Positions 1-8,523 of a stretch of 64,000 nucleotides of DNA are shown one piece after another (the stretch's first letter is position 1; each line of letters opens with the position of its first letter). The stretch lies in contig CAJAUM010000015.1 of the NCBI GenBank assembly GCA_903945175.1, positions 19,651 through 83,650 of the forward strand, written 5' to 3'. This DNA is from an uncultured Bacteroidales bacterium. Its GTDB lineage: Bacteria; Bacteroidota; Bacteroidia; Bacteroidales; FEN-979. The notes under the pieces were generated by a model. It saw nothing but the letters and a program-made list of their open reading frames with translations, made no database searches and was not told the origin of the DNA. Position numbers and translations under genes: made by a program.

Positions 1-2007
1 TATGAATCCATTATCAATTTTTCGAAACTTTTAACCATTTTTTCTGCAGCATTTATTATTGCCACCATCCTTCGTCAGGATAAACGATACCTGTATATAA
101 TTTCAATTGCACTTACATTTTTGCTAATTCTGGATTGTTTTACGGTTTTTTATCATTTATTCACGAATTTTATGGTGGGTGAAGGACAAAATATTGAAGC
201 AATCAAATCGATATACTCCAATAAAAACATTTTATCTGCTGCTGTTTTTGTTAAAATTTCCTTTGCATTATGGCTTTTAACATTCGGCAAAGGATGGATG
301 AAGGTGCTGGGAGGGTTTTCAATTTTCATGGCATTTATCGCCACGCTGTTTATGAGTACAAGGTCATTTTATGTTGGGACCATTTTTCTAATTCTAACCT
401 ATGGGGCCTTCATGTTCATCAGGTATTACAGAAAAAATGAAAAACGTGAGATTATTAAAATGTCGGTTTACCTCTCTGTTGCAATTATTGTTGGGTTCTT
501 TTTATTTACAGCTTCATTAAAATTCATGTATCGGCCATCATCGCAGGAGCGTTATGCGGTCGATTTTTTAACCCGGTTGAAATCCCTTTCTTCAGAAATT
601 GGTTCTGGTTCCAGCCAGGGAGGGCGAAGGCTGCAGGCATGGCAGAATTCTTTTAAACTGATCAAAGAAAATCCATTGCTTGGCATTGGGACCGGAAACT
701 GGAAGGTAGAGGTACTGAAATATGAAACCCCGACAACCGGGGCCTACATCTACCAATATAAAAACCACAACGATTTTATTGAAACCGCCGCAGATACGGG
801 AATATTTGGTGGATTGCTGTTCCTGGGAATATTTGTTCTGATCTTTGCAAACTTTATCAGGGCCTTTTTTAAAGCCAGGAAGGGAGAGGAGGAGTCCTAC
901 AAATGGTTGTTTCTTCCTGCATTCGGGCTCTTCTGTTATTTCTTCGATGCATTTTTTAACTTCCCCTCCGACCGGCCTGAGATCATCTCATTCTTTGCCA
1001 TTTTCGTCGGCGCCGGAGTCGCCTTCTCACCCCAATCAGCATATATCACCCGGTTTTCGTCATTCGTCATTCGTCATTCGTCATTCGTCACTCGCAAGGC
1101 GACACGTGTCACGTTAATAGCCACCCTCCTCCTTCTCATGGTGGGGTCAATCTATATTTTCTACCTCAACTTTGTCTCCCTGAAGCTCCAGCGTATTGCC
1201 AAGGAGGAGCTGAATGCGGGAAACCTCACCAGCAGTTCGGAGCTGTTTTTGAATGGATTCCCGGCAATTCCGGATATAAACATTGAGGGAGAGCCCATAG
1301 CCGTTACCAAAGCCCGTTACCTGATTGTGGAAAAAAAGTATCAGCAGGCCATTGATCTGTTGAAACAGGACCGGTCAAGCCCCTACGATACCCGACAGGA
1401 GTTTTTTATTGCCATGGCCTATCTGAACATGGGATTGCCCGACAGCGCTCTGGTTTACACGCAAAAGGTGTATAAAATGAAGCCCTATTTTTCGGGAAAT
1501 ATCAGCGTGATGAGCAGCGCCTATGAAGCAAAGGGCAACCTTACAGAGGCCTTCAAAGTGCTGGATGATCATATATTATTTAATTCTAAAAATGGCCAGC
1601 CGGTTATGGATAACATTTATCCTCAAAAGGCTGCCATTAAAACCAATGCCAGTATTCAGAGAAACAAGGAACCGTTCAACAATGGAATGGAGGCCTTCAA
1701 CCGGAAGGATTATAATAAGGCCCTGAAATATTTTACTGATTTTATCAGTAAAGACCCAGGGGTTTCCCAGGCATTTGAATATCGTGCTTTTTCCTACTTT
1801 TACCTCAAACAATTCATGGCGAGCCTGGCTGACATCGACCGTGCCATTGCCCTCGACCCATCCAAACCAGGCTACCTGAACCTCCGCGGGGTCAACTTGC
1901 ATATGCTTGGGAATGACCCGGCAGCCTGTGAAGCTTTTACGAAGGCCATTGAGATGGGGGATAAGGATGCTGTAAATAATTATGAGAAGTTCTGTAAGAA
2001 AAAGTAA
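1..2007 (+). CDS. O-antigen ligase/polymerase-like membrane protein with C-terminal TPRs (5' partial)
   Basis: The frame is open from base 1 and matches the neighbouring paralogue, so the true start lies before the window. The visible part has several hydrophobic segments, then a large loop with the GIGTGNWK and NHNDFIE motifs typical of the Wzy_C/O-antigen ligase family, more membrane segments, and a soluble C-terminal half with TPR-like helices (LDPSKPGYLNLRGVNLH region). The family joins or polymerises lipid-linked glycans at the periplasmic face of the inner membrane. Next to gmd and fcl, a role in a fucose-containing surface glycan is a reasonable inference. A heptamer repeat (1055-1113) is translated in frame as RHSSFV units between the loop domain and the last membrane segment. 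The stop TAA lies at the start of an octamer repeat. Confidence 0.8.
   Translation, partial: YESIINFSKLLTIFSAAFIIATILRQDKRYLYIISIALTFLLILDCFTVFYHLFTNFMVGEGQNIEAIKSIYSNKNILSAAVFVKISFALWLLTFGKGWMKVLGGFSIFMAFIATLFMSTRSFYVGTIFLILTYGAFMFIRYYRKNEKREIIKMSVYLSVAIIVGFFLFTASLKFMYRPSSQERYAVDFLTRLKSLSSEIGSGSSQGGRRLQAWQNSFKLIKENPLLGIGTGNWKVEVLKYETPTTGAYIYQYKNHNDFIETAADTGIFGGLLFLGIFVLIFANFIRAFFKARKGEEESYKWLFLPAFGLFCYFFDAFFNFPSDRPEIISFFAIFVGAGVAFSPQSAYITRFSSFVIRHSSFVTRKATRVTLIATLLLLMVGSIYIFYLNFVSLKLQRIAKEELNAGNLTSSSELFLNGFPAIPDINIEGEPIAVTKARYLIVEKKYQQAIDLLKQDRSSPYDTRQEFFIAMAYLNMGLPDSALVYTQKVYKMKPYFSGNISVMSSAYEAKGNLTEAFKVLDDHILFNSKNGQPVMDNIYPQKAAIKTNASIQRNKEPFNNGMEAFNRKDYNKALKYFTDFISKDPGVSQAFEYRAFSYFYLKQFMASLADIDRAIALDPSKPGYLNLRGVNLHMLGNDPAACEAFTKAIEMGDKDAVNNYEKFCKKK
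1055..1113 (+). repeat. In-frame heptamer repeat (TCATTCG then CGTCACG type) inside ligase gene 1
   Basis: TCATTCG units in tandem run into a CGACACGTGTCACG segment. In this orientation no stop codon occurs, and a 7-bp unit read in triplets gives a 7-residue cycle (RHSSFVI/T). The downstream paralogue has a larger version at the equivalent protein position. Confidence 0.85.
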
Positions 2008-2029
2008 CAGGGTGACAGGGTAAAGAGCT

Positions 2030-4456
2030 TTGAAGGTAAAACAACACAAAAATTCTCTTAAGAAACCGGAGGGTGGGGGCGCTGTAAAAGTCAGCCAGGC
2101 TGAGCCTTTGCTCGGCTTTTTTTATGGGTTGATTTTAGTGGGGTATTCACTGATCGCGGTAATGACTCCGGATTTTTTTGCATTTGATTCAAATGGCCCA
2201 AAGTTTTACTCTCTATCCATTTTGAATTTGGTTGCTTTTGGGGTCATTTTAATTGGGAACCGGGTAAAACCACAACCGGACTTTTACTTTTCCTTTTTCC
2301 GCACCCGGGTTGGGTTTGTCTATACCCTTTTTCTGCTGGTTGCGCTGCTCTCTTTTTTCAAGGCATTCAACATTCTTGAGTCGATCATTAACTTTTCGAA
2401 ACTCTTTACCATTTTCTCAGCGGCCCTTATCATTGCCGCCATTCTTCGGAAAGATAAACGGTATCTTTATGTTATTTTGGTAACCTTGTCCCTGCTGCTG
2501 ATATTCGACAGTCTGACCGTTTTTTATCAAATCGGGATCAAGAAGATGACATTTTGGGATGTCAAGTCGGTTTATGCCAATAAGAACATTTTGTCGTCAG
2601 CTATTTTTGTTAAAATGTCGTTGGTGCTCTGGCTTATGACTTTTGGCAAAGGGTGGATGAAGGCGCTGGGCGCTTTGACCCTGTTGATCGCGTTTGTAGC
2701 GATCCTGTTTATGAAAACCCGGTCGTTCTATATAGGTTCATTTTTTCTGATCATCACCTATGGTTTGTTCATGATCATCCGGTTCTATAAAAACAGCAGT
2801 AAGCTAAAGGCCATTCTGTTTACAATTTCGATACCCGTCACGGTGATTGTTGTATTCCTCTCCTTTTCAATGGTGATGAAATACATCAACCCTGAATCGG
2901 GAATGGGTTTAAAAAGCGGGTATCTCGCGGTTGTTGAGAGACTAATGACTTTGTCGCAGGAAAAGGCAGGAATGAGAATTCAGGCAATGCAAAATTCGGT
3001 GAAGCTTATCAGGGCAAATCCCATCCTCGGCGTAGGGACGGGAAACTGGAAAATTGAGGTATTGAAATATGAGGGGCCCACCACGGCGGCTTATATCTAT
3101 ATGTATAAAACCCACAATGACTTCCTTGAAACCACTACAGAAACCGGGATCATTGGCGGGGCGCTCTACCTTGGCCTATTTATTCTGGTCATGGCAAACT
3201 TCATCAGGGCCTTCTTCAGGGCGAAAAAGGGGGAGGAGGAATCCTATAAATGGTTGTTCCTTCCCGCATTCGGACTCTTTTGTTACAGCTTCGACGCCCT
3301 GTTCAACTTCCCTGCCGACCGCCCCGAAATCGCCTCCCTCTTCGCGCTCTTCGTCGGAGCCGGTATCGCCTTCTCCCCCCAATCGTCATTCGTCACGCGT
3401 ATTTCGTCATTGGTCATTGGTTATTGGTCATTGATCATTCGTCATTCGTCATTCGTCACTCGTCATTCGTCATTCGTCATTGGCTCCGCCGAGCTACGCT
3501 TCGCTCCGGTTCGTCATTCGTCATTCGTCAAGGGTCTTGTCACACTTTTCTTTTTCCTCATGCTCCTCTCCACCTGGATCTTTTACCTGAACTTCGAGTC
3601 GCTCAAACTGCAGGCCACGGCCTATTTCGAATTAAGTAAGGGTCCCCTTGTTACGAAATCGGAGTCTTTTATGAAGGGATTTCCTGCCATCCCGAACCTC
3701 AATGTTCAGGGCGAGCCCATTGCCGTGACCAAAGCCCGCTACCTTGAAGCAGAGGGGAAATATCAGGAGGTGTTGGATCTATTAAAAAGGGATCATTCAA
3801 GCCCCTACGACAGTCGGCCCGAATTCTACATCGCCATGGCCTATGCCAAGTTGGGGCAGCCCGACAGCGCGTTGGTCTATGCGAAAAAAGCATATGCATT
3901 AAAACCCTATTTCTCAGGGAGTGTAAGCGTGATGAGTACCGCCTATGAGGCAAATGGCGATCCCGGTCAGGCCATGAAGGTACTGGATGATTTTATACAG
4001 CTTAATACGAAGGATGGTCAGGCAATTCCCGGTTTTATATATACACAAAAGGATCTCCTCCAGAAACAAAACAGCGCCCTTTCGCTGGGGACTAAAAGCA
4101 AACAATTTCAAGATAGTTTCAAAAATGCCATGGCTTCATTTGGCCGGAAAGACTATAACAAGGCCATAACCCTTTTTTCGGAGGCGATCACGCTTGATCC
4201 CTCCGTTGCCCAGGCGTATGAATACAGGGCTTTCTGTTATTTCTATCTTAACAACTATCCACTTAGTTTGAAGGACATTGAAAAGGCCATTGCGCTTGAC
4301 CCTACAAAACCCGGTGATTTCAATCTGAGGGGCGTAAACCAGCATTTATTGGGCAATGACCCGGCAGCCTGTATTGATTTTCAGAAGGCGATGGGGATGG
4401 GGGATAAGGACGCCGGCAATAACTATGAGAAGTTTTGTAAAAAGGTGACAAGGTAA
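2030..4456 (+). CDS. O-antigen ligase/polymerase-like membrane protein with TPRs, paralogue 2
   Basis: This 808-residue protein is closely similar to the preceding gene along its length and is a tandem duplicate. It has about ten hydrophobic segments, the VGTGNWKIEVLKYEGPTT and THNDFLETTTETGI motifs of the Wzy_C loop, and a TPR-rich C-terminus (residues about 510-805). The only start compatible with the N-terminus is TTG at 2030, because no ATG precedes the first membrane segment; it is uncertain. A block of RHSSFV heptamers (3383-3530) is translated between the ligase domain and the last membrane helix. The last codons and the TAA stop (KKVTR-stop) are themselves octamer sequence. The expected role is glycan ligation or polymerisation in the inner membrane; the substrate is unknown. 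Confidence 0.82.
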   Translation: MKVKQHKNSLKKPEGGGAVKVSQAEPLLGFFYGLILVGYSLIAVMTPDFFAFDSNGPKFYSLSILNLVAFGVILIGNRVKPQPDFYFSFFRTRVGFVYTLFLLVALLSFFKAFNILESIINFSKLFTIFSAALIIAAILRKDKRYLYVILVTLSLLLIFDSLTVFYQIGIKKMTFWDVKSVYANKNILSSAIFVKMSLVLWLMTFGKGWMKALGALTLLIAFVAILFMKTRSFYIGSFFLIITYGLFMIIRFYKNSSKLKAILFTISIPVTVIVVFLSFSMVMKYINPESGMGLKSGYLAVVERLMTLSQEKAGMRIQAMQNSVKLIRANPILGVGTGNWKIEVLKYEGPTTAAYIYMYKTHNDFLETTTETGIIGGALYLGLFILVMANFIRAFFRAKKGEEESYKWLFLPAFGLFCYSFDALFNFPADRPEIASLFALFVGAGIAFSPQSSFVTRISSLVIGYWSLIIRHSSFVTRHSSFVIGSAELRFAPVRHSSFVKGLVTLFFFLMLLSTWIFYLNFESLKLQATAYFELSKGPLVTKSESFMKGFPAIPNLNVQGEPIAVTKARYLEAEGKYQEVLDLLKRDHSSPYDSRPEFYIAMAYAKLGQPDSALVYAKKAYALKPYFSGSVSVMSTAYEANGDPGQAMKVLDDFIQLNTKDGQAIPGFIYTQKDLLQKQNSALSLGTKSKQFQDSFKNAMASFGRKDYNKAITLFSEAITLDPSVAQAYEYRAFCYFYLNNYPLSLKDIEKAIALDPTKPGDFNLRGVNQHLLGNDPAACIDFQKAMGMGDKDAGNNYEKFCKKVTR
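3383..3530 (+). repeat. In-frame heptamer repeat block inside ligase gene 2
   Basis: Tandem TCATTCG and related ATTGGTC heptamers are interrupted by a 30-bp GC-rich insert (3481-3510). All of it is read through in the open orientation. It sits at the same place in the protein as the 1055-1113 block but is about 2.5 times longer. Confidence 0.85.
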
Positions 4457-4528
4457 CAGGGTAACAGGGTGACAAGGTAACAGGGTAACAGGGTAACAGG
4501 GTAACAGGGTGAAAAGGTAACAGGGTAA
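4444..4528 (+). repeat. Octamer repeat GTRACARG between ligase gene 2 and gmd
   Basis: About ten GTAACAGG/GTGACAAG units. The array begins inside the last codons of the upstream gene, supplies its TAA stop, and extends to about 12 bases before the gmd start. In this direction every unit has a TAA or TGA. Confidence 0.92.
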
Positions 4529-4540
4529 AACAGATATTTT

Positions 4541-5743
4541 ATGAAAAACAATAAAGTTGCGCTTATTACAGGGATTACAGGGCAGGATGGGGCCTATCTG
4601 GCGGAATTCCTTTTGAAAAAGGGATATACCGTACACGGATTGAAGCGGCGATCGTCGCTGTTCAATACCGATCGCATCGATCATCTTTACCAGGATCCGC
4701 ATGCAAAGGACCAGAAGCTGTTTCTCCATTACGGTGATCTTACCGATTCATTGAATATAACCCGGATTATCCAGGAGACGCAGCCGGATGAGATCTATAA
4801 CCTGGCAGCCATGAGCCATGTGCAGGTGAGTTTCGACACGCCTGAATATACGGCCAATGCCGACGGAACAGGAACCCTTCGGGTACTGGAGGCCATCAGG
4901 CTGCTGGGTCTCACCGAAAAGACACGGATTTACCAGGCATCTACTTCTGAGCTTTATGGGAACTCCCTTATCTCGGGGAATAAAATACCCGGAGCACAGC
5001 AACCAGGCAGTCAAAATTCGGCCAGCCAACAGTCTGAATCGCAGCCACTTGAGGCGATGTTGAATGAGCAATCTCCGTTTTATCCCCGGAGCCCCTATGC
5101 CGTGGCCAAACTCTATGCCTACTGGATCACGGTGAATTACCGAGAGGCCTATAAAATGTTTGCCTGCAATGGTATTTTATTCAACCACGAATCTCCCATC
5201 CGGGGCGAGACCTTCGTAACCCGGAAGATCACCCGGGCGGTGGCCAAAATTGCTTTGGGCATGCAGGACAAACTTTACATGGGGAATCTGTCGGCCCGCC
5301 GCGACTGGGGCCATGCCAAGGACTACATCAGGGCCATGTGGCTGGTGTTGCAACACGATACCCCCGATGATTATGTGATTGCCACGGGAACCACCACCAC
5401 GGTGAGGGATTTTATTACCAAGGCCTTTGCAGAAGTTGGACTTACCGTTGGATTTACCGGTACCGGTGCAAATGAAAAGGGAACCATCATCGCCAGTGAA
5501 AAAACGGAATACAACCATTTGATCCATCAGGAGGTGGTCGCAATCGATCCCCGCTATTTCAGGCCGACTGAGGTGGAATTGCTTATCGGCGATGCCACCA
5601 AGGCACGCACGGTGCTGAACTGGATCCCTGAATATGACCTGGATGGTTTGGTCAAAGATATGGTAAAGTCTGACTTCAGACTCATGCAGAAGGAAAAATT
5701 CCTCAAAGAGAACGGATTCAACACCCTCAACTATTTTGAATAA
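4541..5743 (+). CDS. gmd: GDP-mannose 4,6-dehydratase
   Basis: Converts GDP-D-mannose to GDP-4-keto-6-deoxy-D-mannose, the first step to GDP-L-fucose. The N-terminus has the Rossmann motif ([18 protein letters not shown], residues 6-23), the family sequence [17 protein letters not shown], catalytic Ser/Thr in STSELYG and the [11 protein letters not shown]yr-Lys pair. At 400 residues it is longer than the usual 350-375. The excess is a Gln/Ser-rich insert of about 30 residues (roughly 148-176) between ELYGNS and [13 protein letters not shown]. The product should feed the fcl enzyme downstream, although a toxin-antitoxin pair intervenes. Confidence 0.96.
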   Translation: MKNNKVALITGITGQDGAYLAEFLLKKGYTVHGLKRRSSLFNTDRIDHLYQDPHAKDQKLFLHYGDLTDSLNITRIIQETQPDEIYNLAAMSHVQVSFDTPEYTANADGTGTLRVLEAIRLLGLTEKTRIYQASTSELYGNSLISGNKIPGAQQPGSQNSASQQSESQPLEAMLNEQSPFYPRSPYAVAKLYAYWITVNYREAYKMFACNGILFNHESPIRGETFVTRKITRAVAKIALGMQDKLYMGNLSARRDWGHAKDYIRAMWLVLQHDTPDDYVIATGTTTTVRDFITKAFAEVGLTVGFTGTGANEKGTIIASEKTEYNHLIHQEVVAIDPRYFRPTEVELLIGDATKARTVLNWIPEYDLDGLVKDMVKSDFRLMQKEKFLKENGFNTLNYFE

Positions 5744-5757
5744 TCATTGCAGGATCA

Positions 5758-5791
5758 TTATAACATGTTATAACAACTAATTGTATCTTTG
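5758..5791 (+). promoter_or_regulatory. Palindromic operator and promoter of the MazEF-type pair
   Basis: A perfect 16-bp palindrome TTATAACATGTTATAA (5758-5773) lies just upstream of a Bacteroidota -7 box TATCTTTG (5784-5791), 14 bases before the antitoxin ATG. This is the expected layout for autoregulation by the antitoxin or the TA complex. Confidence 0.65.
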
Positions 5792-5805
5792 CAAAAAATC
5801 ATTTT

Positions 5806-6066
5806 ATGGAGGCTTCATTGGTAAAAATAGGAAATTCTCACGGGTTGATTATCCCCAAGAGGCTTTTAAGTAAATTTGGAATGGTCAGAAGGTTTAACAT
5901 CCAGGAAAAAGAGGGCGGTTTAATCGTAATGCCCATCAGGGATGATAAACCAAGGGAAGATTGGGACAAACTATTTGCCCATGCGATAAAAACCGGCCAT
6001 CAGCCGGAACCCGACTATTTTCAAGGAGCGCAAAACGAGTTTGACCATACGGAATGGACATGGTAA
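5806..6066 (+). CDS. AbrB/MazE-type antitoxin
   Basis: 86 residues. The N-terminal half is a swapped-hairpin AbrB/MazE DNA-binding fold (VKIGNSHGLIIPKRLLSKFG, residues about 6-25). The acidic, less ordered C-terminus should bind and neutralise the toxin. It has its own promoter and palindrome and overlaps the toxin gene by 13 bases, the classic antitoxin-first arrangement. It should repress its operon. The pair separates two enzymes of one pathway, so it probably inserted later. Confidence 0.85.
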   Translation: MEASLVKIGNSHGLIIPKRLLSKFGMVRRFNIQEKEGGLIVMPIRDDKPREDWDKLFAHAIKTGHQPEPDYFQGAQNEFDHTEWTW

Positions 6067-6380
6067 AACGTTTTGATATATGGAACACTGAACTAAACCC
6101 GACCGTTGGTTCAGAAGTCAACAAGATCAGGCCTTGCCTCATTGTATCTCCGGATGAAGCCAACAGGCATCTTCAAACAGTAATTGTTGTGCCGCTGACC
6201 AGCACATTAAAATCCTATCCCACACGGATTGATTGTCAATTCATGGGCAGGCACGGTCAATTGGCCATCGACCAGATACGAAGTATCGACAAAAGCCGGT
6301 TGGGAAAGAAACTGGGTAAATTGGATATTGAAACATCTGAAAAAATATGTATGGAAATTATCAAAACATTCAGGTACTGA
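6054..6380 (+). CDS. MazF/PemK-type endoribonuclease toxin
   Basis: 108 residues with the PemK/MazF fold signature: RFDIWNTELNPTVGSEVNKIRPCLIVSPDEAN (the conserved GSE-x-x-K-x-RP segment at about residues 19-27), VVPLTST, and LAIDQIRSIDKSRL. The family cleaves mRNA at short specific sequences; the target here cannot be predicted. ATG at 6054 is used; 6060 is an alternative. Coupling to the antitoxin is translational (overlap). The fcl start is 30 bases downstream, so fcl may be co-transcribed with the TA pair. Confidence 0.88.
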   Translation: MDMVKRFDIWNTELNPTVGSEVNKIRPCLIVSPDEANRHLQTVIVVPLTSTLKSYPTRIDCQFMGRHGQLAIDQIRSIDKSRLGKKLGKLDIETSEKICMEIIKTFRY

Positions 6381-6410
6381 GCCTGGAACATGGATCACAT
6401 AGCGCATGGG

Positions 6411-7610
6411 ATGAATAGAAATTCGAAGATCTATATTGCCGGGCACACCGGGATGGTGGGTTCGGCCATTCACAGGAGATTGGTTGAAAAGGGCTATACC
6501 AACTTTGTATTGCGATCGTTGGATGAGTTGGATCTTACCCGGCAGCAGGATGTAGAGGCCTTTTTTGCATCGGAAAGGCCCGAATATGTCATCCTGGCGG
6601 CGGCCAAGGTCGGCGGTATTTTGGCTAACAATACCTATCGCGGGCAATTCATCTATGAAAACCTGCAGATCCAGAATAACATCATTCATCAGAGTTATGT
6701 GACGGGGGTAAAGAAGCTCCTTTTCCTGGGAAGTTCATGCATCTATCCAAAGGATTGTGACCAGCCCATCAAAGAGGAATACCTGCTTACCGGCCTGCTG
6801 GAGCAAACCAACGAGCCCTACGCCATTGCCAAGATCGCCGGCATCAAGCTATGTGAAAGTTATTACCGGCAGTATGGCTGCAATTTCATCTCGGTGATGC
6901 CCACCAACCTCTATGGTCCCAACGACAACTACAACCTCGAAACCTCGCATGTTCTCCCGGCCCTGATCCGCAAGATCCACCTGGGAAAATGCCTTGAGAA
7001 CGGAGATTGGGCCGCGATACGCGATGATCTGAACAAGCGGGCCATTGAAGGAATCGATGGAAATTCGACGGAAGAACAAATTGAAAACATCCTCTTAAAA
7101 TACGGAATATCAATTAATAATTCCGTCACGCGTCACGCGACACCTGTCACGCCTTCTTCCGTCACATTATGGGGTACCGGAACAGTCTACCGTGAATTCA
7201 TGCACGTCGACGACATGGCCGCCGCCTGTGTGAAAATAATGGAAGAGTTGGATATTGAAGAACTCGTCACGCGACACGCGACACGTGTCACGTCTTCTTT
7301 CCCTGTTACCTTGTCACCCTGTCACCCTGTTACCTTGTCACCCTGTCACCCTGTTACCTTTCTCAATATAGGCACCGGCCTCGATCAAACCATCCGGGAG
7401 CTGGCCCTGCTCATCAAAAAAGTAATCGGATTCAACGGAGAGATCGACTTTGATCCCTCAAAAGCAGACGGCACTTATAAAAAACTGCTGGATATATCGC
7501 GCCTCAATGCGCTTGGATTTAGGCCATCATATTCACTGGAACAAGGGATAGAAGCGGTTTACAAGAAATATGCTGAACCCGGCGTTCCGAAAAAACACAT
7601 GGGGCAATAG
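6411..7610 (+). CDS. fcl: GDP-L-fucose synthase with repeat-encoded insertions
   Basis: Epimerises and reduces GDP-4-keto-6-deoxymannose to GDP-L-fucose. Motifs: KIYIAGHTGMVGSAI (NADP Rossmann), LFLGSSCIYPKD (catalytic Ser), EPYAIAKIAGIKLCESY (Tyr-Lys). The frame opens at 6390, but ATG 6411 starts directly before the Rossmann strand and fits the family. The enzyme carries two blocks of translated repeats. One is SVTRHATPVTPSSVT before LWGTG (7123-7165). The other is VTRHATRV followed by PCHPVTLS cycles before FLNIGTG (7264-7357). Both positions are probably surface loops. They make the protein about 50-80 residues longer than usual. Activity is expected but unproven. Confidence 0.93.
   Translation: MNRNSKIYIAGHTGMVGSAIHRRLVEKGYTNFVLRSLDELDLTRQQDVEAFFASERPEYVILAAAKVGGILANNTYRGQFIYENLQIQNNIIHQSYVTGVKKLLFLGSSCIYPKDCDQPIKEEYLLTGLLEQTNEPYAIAKIAGIKLCESYYRQYGCNFISVMPTNLYGPNDNYNLETSHVLPALIRKIHLGKCLENGDWAAIRDDLNKRAIEGIDGNSTEEQIENILLKYGISINNSVTRHATPVTPSSVTLWGTGTVYREFMHVDDMAAACVKIMEELDIEELVTRHATRVTSSFPVTLSPCHPVTLSPCHPVTFLNIGTGLDQTIRELALLIKKVIGFNGEIDFDPSKADGTYKKLLDISRLNALGFRPSYSLEQGIEAVYKKYAEPGVPKKHMGQ
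7123..7357 (+). repeat. Two in-frame repeat blocks inside fcl
   Basis: 7123-7165 is of the CGTCACG heptamer type. 7264-7357 runs from CGTCACG/CGACACG heptamers into CCTGTCAC/CCTGTTAC octamers. Both are in the stop-free orientation. About 100 bases of normal fcl sequence, including the HVDDMA segment, separate them. Confidence 0.9.
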
Positions 7611-7613
7611 AAA

Positions 7614-7877
7614 TTAAATATATCCTTGCTCAGTAGTATAAAATAGCCTATATATGTCCTTCTGAAATACAACAAATATCATGAAAGAGTTGTTCAAACG
7701 TTTAATTACGGAATCCACATGATTAACAGCGAAATCAGCAAGAAGGCCCTGGTTAATGATTCTCATATCCGGGTTTTTCAGAATGGTCACTAAATTACTA
7801 ATAATTTCCTGCTGTTTATTATGGGGCAATTGAAAAAAAGCTTTACAAACGTTAACTATATAGTTAACTTTGCACAA
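7614..7877 (-). CDS. Possible small hypothetical protein, unrecognised
   Basis: An open frame of 87 codons on the minus strand fills the gap between fcl and the HigB-type gene. The middle (residues about 13-70) looks protein-like, with amphipathic character and no low-complexity sequence. The start codon overlaps the ATG of the divergent toxin gene and the first codons span the toxin operator palindrome, which argues against it. It could be a decayed cassette gene or chance. No domain was recognised. Confidence 0.3.
   Translation of the reverse strand: MCKVNYIVNVCKAFFQLPHNKQQEIISNLVTILKNPDMRIINQGLLADFAVNHVDSVIKRLNNSFMIFVVFQKDIYRLFYTTEQGYI
7851..7872 (+). promoter_or_regulatory. 18-bp perfect palindromic operator overlapping the higBA promoter
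   Basis: GTTAACTATATAGTTAAC (7851-7868) is perfectly palindromic and overlaps the -7 box TAACTTTG (7865-7872). The toxin ATG follows after four bases, so the transcript is probably leaderless. Repressor binding here would occlude RNA polymerase. Confidence 0.75.
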
Positions 7878-8221
7878 TGATCAGAGAAATTATTGTTTGG
7901 GGGGATCACTTCTATTCCTTATATAACCAATTGGATATTAAGGTTAAAAAGAAGATCGATTATGTCTTTTGGCTTATACAGTATACAGAGAAAGTACCAA
8001 TACGATTTCTCAAATACCTCGAAGACACGGATGGTCTTTATGAAATAAAAGTCAGTACTACTTTTAAAGAGATACGAATACTATGCTTTTTCGATGAATC
8101 AAAACTGGTAGTGGTGATCAACTGGTTTTTCAAGAAATCAAAGAAAGCCCCGAAACAAGAAATTGAGTTGGGCGAACGGCTTAAAAACGAATATTTGGAA
8201 ATAAAGAAAAGGAGAAGATAA
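7877..8221 (+). CDS. HigB/RelE-type toxin (phage Gp49-like family)
   Basis: 114 residues with the pattern of the Gp49/HigB family: WGDHFYSLYNQLDIKVKKKIDYVFWLI, then FLKYLEDTDGLYEIKVSTTFKEIRILCFFD and the basic WFFKKSKKAPKQEIELGERLKNEY tail. These toxins cut mRNA on the ribosome. The antitoxin starts one base after the toxin stop, in the toxin-first order usual for HigBA. The palindrome and -7 box lie directly upstream. An attC-like hairpin follows the pair, so this may be a mobile cassette. Confidence 0.88.
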   Translation: MIREIIVWGDHFYSLYNQLDIKVKKKIDYVFWLIQYTEKVPIRFLKYLEDTDGLYEIKVSTTFKEIRILCFFDESKLVVVINWFFKKSKKAPKQEIELGERLKNEYLEIKKRRR

Positions 8222-8222
8222 A

Positions 8223-8513
8223 ATGAACAAGATAACCACATTTGAAGAGCATTTAGAGAAGCAATATGGTAAAAAAGGAACTTCGGCCAGAGAGCAATTC
8301 GAAGCTGAAGCAATGGCTTTTCGCCTGGGAGAACTATTAAAAGAAGCGAGAATGGAAGCCAAACTTACCCAAGGTGAACTTGCTGAAAAAACTGGAACAA
8401 AGAAAAGCTATATTTCAAGAATTGAGTCCGGAAAAAGCGAAATCCAGTTATCAACGTTTTACAGAATAATAAAACAAGGCCTTGGAAAGGATCTCCAAAT
8501 ATCAATTCAATAA
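8223..8513 (+). CDS. HigA-type helix-turn-helix antitoxin
   Basis: 96 residues. An N-terminal helical segment (about 1-35) precedes an XRE-type helix-turn-helix (LLKEARMEAKLTQGELAEKTGTKKSYISRIESGKSEIQLSTFYRII, residues about 38-85). It is expected to bind the HigB-type partner and to repress transcription at the 18-bp palindrome 7851-7868. Translation is probably coupled to the toxin, with one base between the genes. Confidence 0.88.
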   Translation: MNKITTFEEHLEKQYGKKGTSAREQFEAEAMAFRLGELLKEARMEAKLTQGELAEKTGTKKSYISRIESGKSEIQLSTFYRIIKQGLGKDLQISIQ

Positions 8514-8523
8514 AAACAATCGC

